Origin: Sphingomonadales bacterium
Lineage (GTDB): Bacteria > Pseudomonadota > Alphaproteobacteria > Sphingomonadales > Sphingomonadaceae
Direction: 5' to 3'
Length of the DNA stretch: 40,815 nt
NCBI GenBank assembly: GCA_027490455.1
Contig: JAIXYC010000148.1
Coordinates: forward strand, 1 to 40,815
Part shown: positions 40,083 to 40,815 of the stretch, one piece after another
Position numbering within the stretch: the first letter of the stretch is position 1
Layout: each line of letters starts with the position of its first letter
Translations under genes and position numbers: made by a program
The notes under the pieces: model-generated
The model's input: only the letters and a program-made list of their open reading frames with translations
Told to the model about the DNA's origin: nothing
Databases searched by the model: none

Positions 40083-40815
40083 ATGGAACGCGATAGTCAT
40101 CAATTCATTGGACAATCGTCCGCTTTTCTTGATGCCGTTGAGCGCGCAAGCCGCGCCGCACCGCTCAATCGGCCCGTGCTGGTTGTGGGTGAACGCGGAA
40201 CCGGGAAAGAACTGATCGCGGAACGCCTCCACCGCCTGAGTTCACGTTGGGATGGGCCTTTGGTCACGATCAACTGCGCTGCGCTGCCTGAAACCTTGAT
40301 TGAGGCCGAACTGTTCGGCCATGAAGCCGGCGCCTTCACCGGAGCCACCCGTGCACGCGAGGGGCGGTTTGAAGAAGCCGACGGCGGCACGCTGTTCCTC
40401 GATGAACTGGGCACGTTGAGCATGGGCGCGCAGGAACGGCTGTTGCGCGCGGTCGAATATGGTGAGGTCACGCGTATTGGTTCATCGAGGCCAATGCGTA
40501 TCGATGTCCGTATTGTTGCGGCCACCAATGAGCATCTGCCCAACATGGTGGATAAGGGACGCTTTCGTGCGGACTTACTCGATCGGCTGTGCTTTGAGGT
40601 GATAACTTTGCCGCCATTGCGCGTTCGCGAAGGCGATGTTGAGGTTCTTTCTGAATATTATGGGCGTCGGATGGCGGCCGAATTGGGGTGGGCAGGGTGG
40701 CCGGGTTTCGGCGAAGTTGCGACCCGGGCGCTTGAAAACCATTTATGGCCGGGCAATGTGCGCGAATTGCGTAATGTGGTCGAACGTGCCGTATATCGCT
40801 GGGCTGACCCTGCAC
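40083..40815 (+). CDS. pspF: PspF-like sigma-54 enhancer-binding activator (truncated by window end; not in ORF track)
   Basis: Open frame from ATG 40083: MERDSHQFIGQSSAFLDAVERAS...GERGTGKELIAERLH...AGAFTGAT...GGTLFLDELGTL...WPGNVRELRNVVERAV; divergent from psp operon. Confidence 0.94.
   Translation, partial: MERDSHQFIGQSSAFLDAVERASRAAPLNRPVLVVGERGTGKELIAERLHRLSSRWDGPLVTINCAALPETLIEAELFGHEAGAFTGATRAREGRFEEADGGTLFLDELGTLSMGAQERLLRAVEYGEVTRIGSSRPMRIDVRIVAATNEHLPNMVDKGRFRADLLDRLCFEVITLPPLRVREGDVEVLSEYYGRRMAAELGWAGWPGFGEVATRALENHLWPGNVRELRNVVERAVYRWADPA

Overview
The window looks chromosomal and comes from an alphaproteobacterium, most likely Sphingomonadales (inferred from gene content and codon style). 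Gene order: queC(partial)-queE; pmbA/TldE; cysQ-like; a minus-strand carotenoid operon crtY-crtI-LOG-crtB; MBL hydrolase; sterol-desaturase family protein overlapping a DUF2141 gene; di-haem cytochrome c peroxidase; TPP riboswitch-thiC; Stealth-family phosphotransferase; csp; flavin monooxygenase; M17 aminopeptidase; NlpC/P60; argC; map; CinA-like; M16 peptidase; hslU-hslV; galE; nitrilase-family hydrolase; DUF2946/TonB receptor/PepSY locus; sufE; and a phage-shock (psp) locus with divergent pspF running off the window end. The most interesting parts are: (1) the psp locus, which has a sigma-54 promoter match, an unlisted 52-aa membrane ORF, a 62-aa promoter-proximal ORF followed by a terminator-like hairpin, and an array of PspB-like TM/coiled-coil paralogs sharing a C-terminal module with PspC; (2) a 263-bp MITE-like element with TA duplications, ~30-bp TIRs and two internal hairpins, whose insertion makes the stop codon of the upstream ORF; (3) a decayed second copy of the thiC 3' end on the far side of the Stealth gene; (4) REP-like palindromes, including two related copies with compensatory stem changes. 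No tRNA, rRNA or CRISPR array was recognised. All family calls come from reading the translations; no database search was run.
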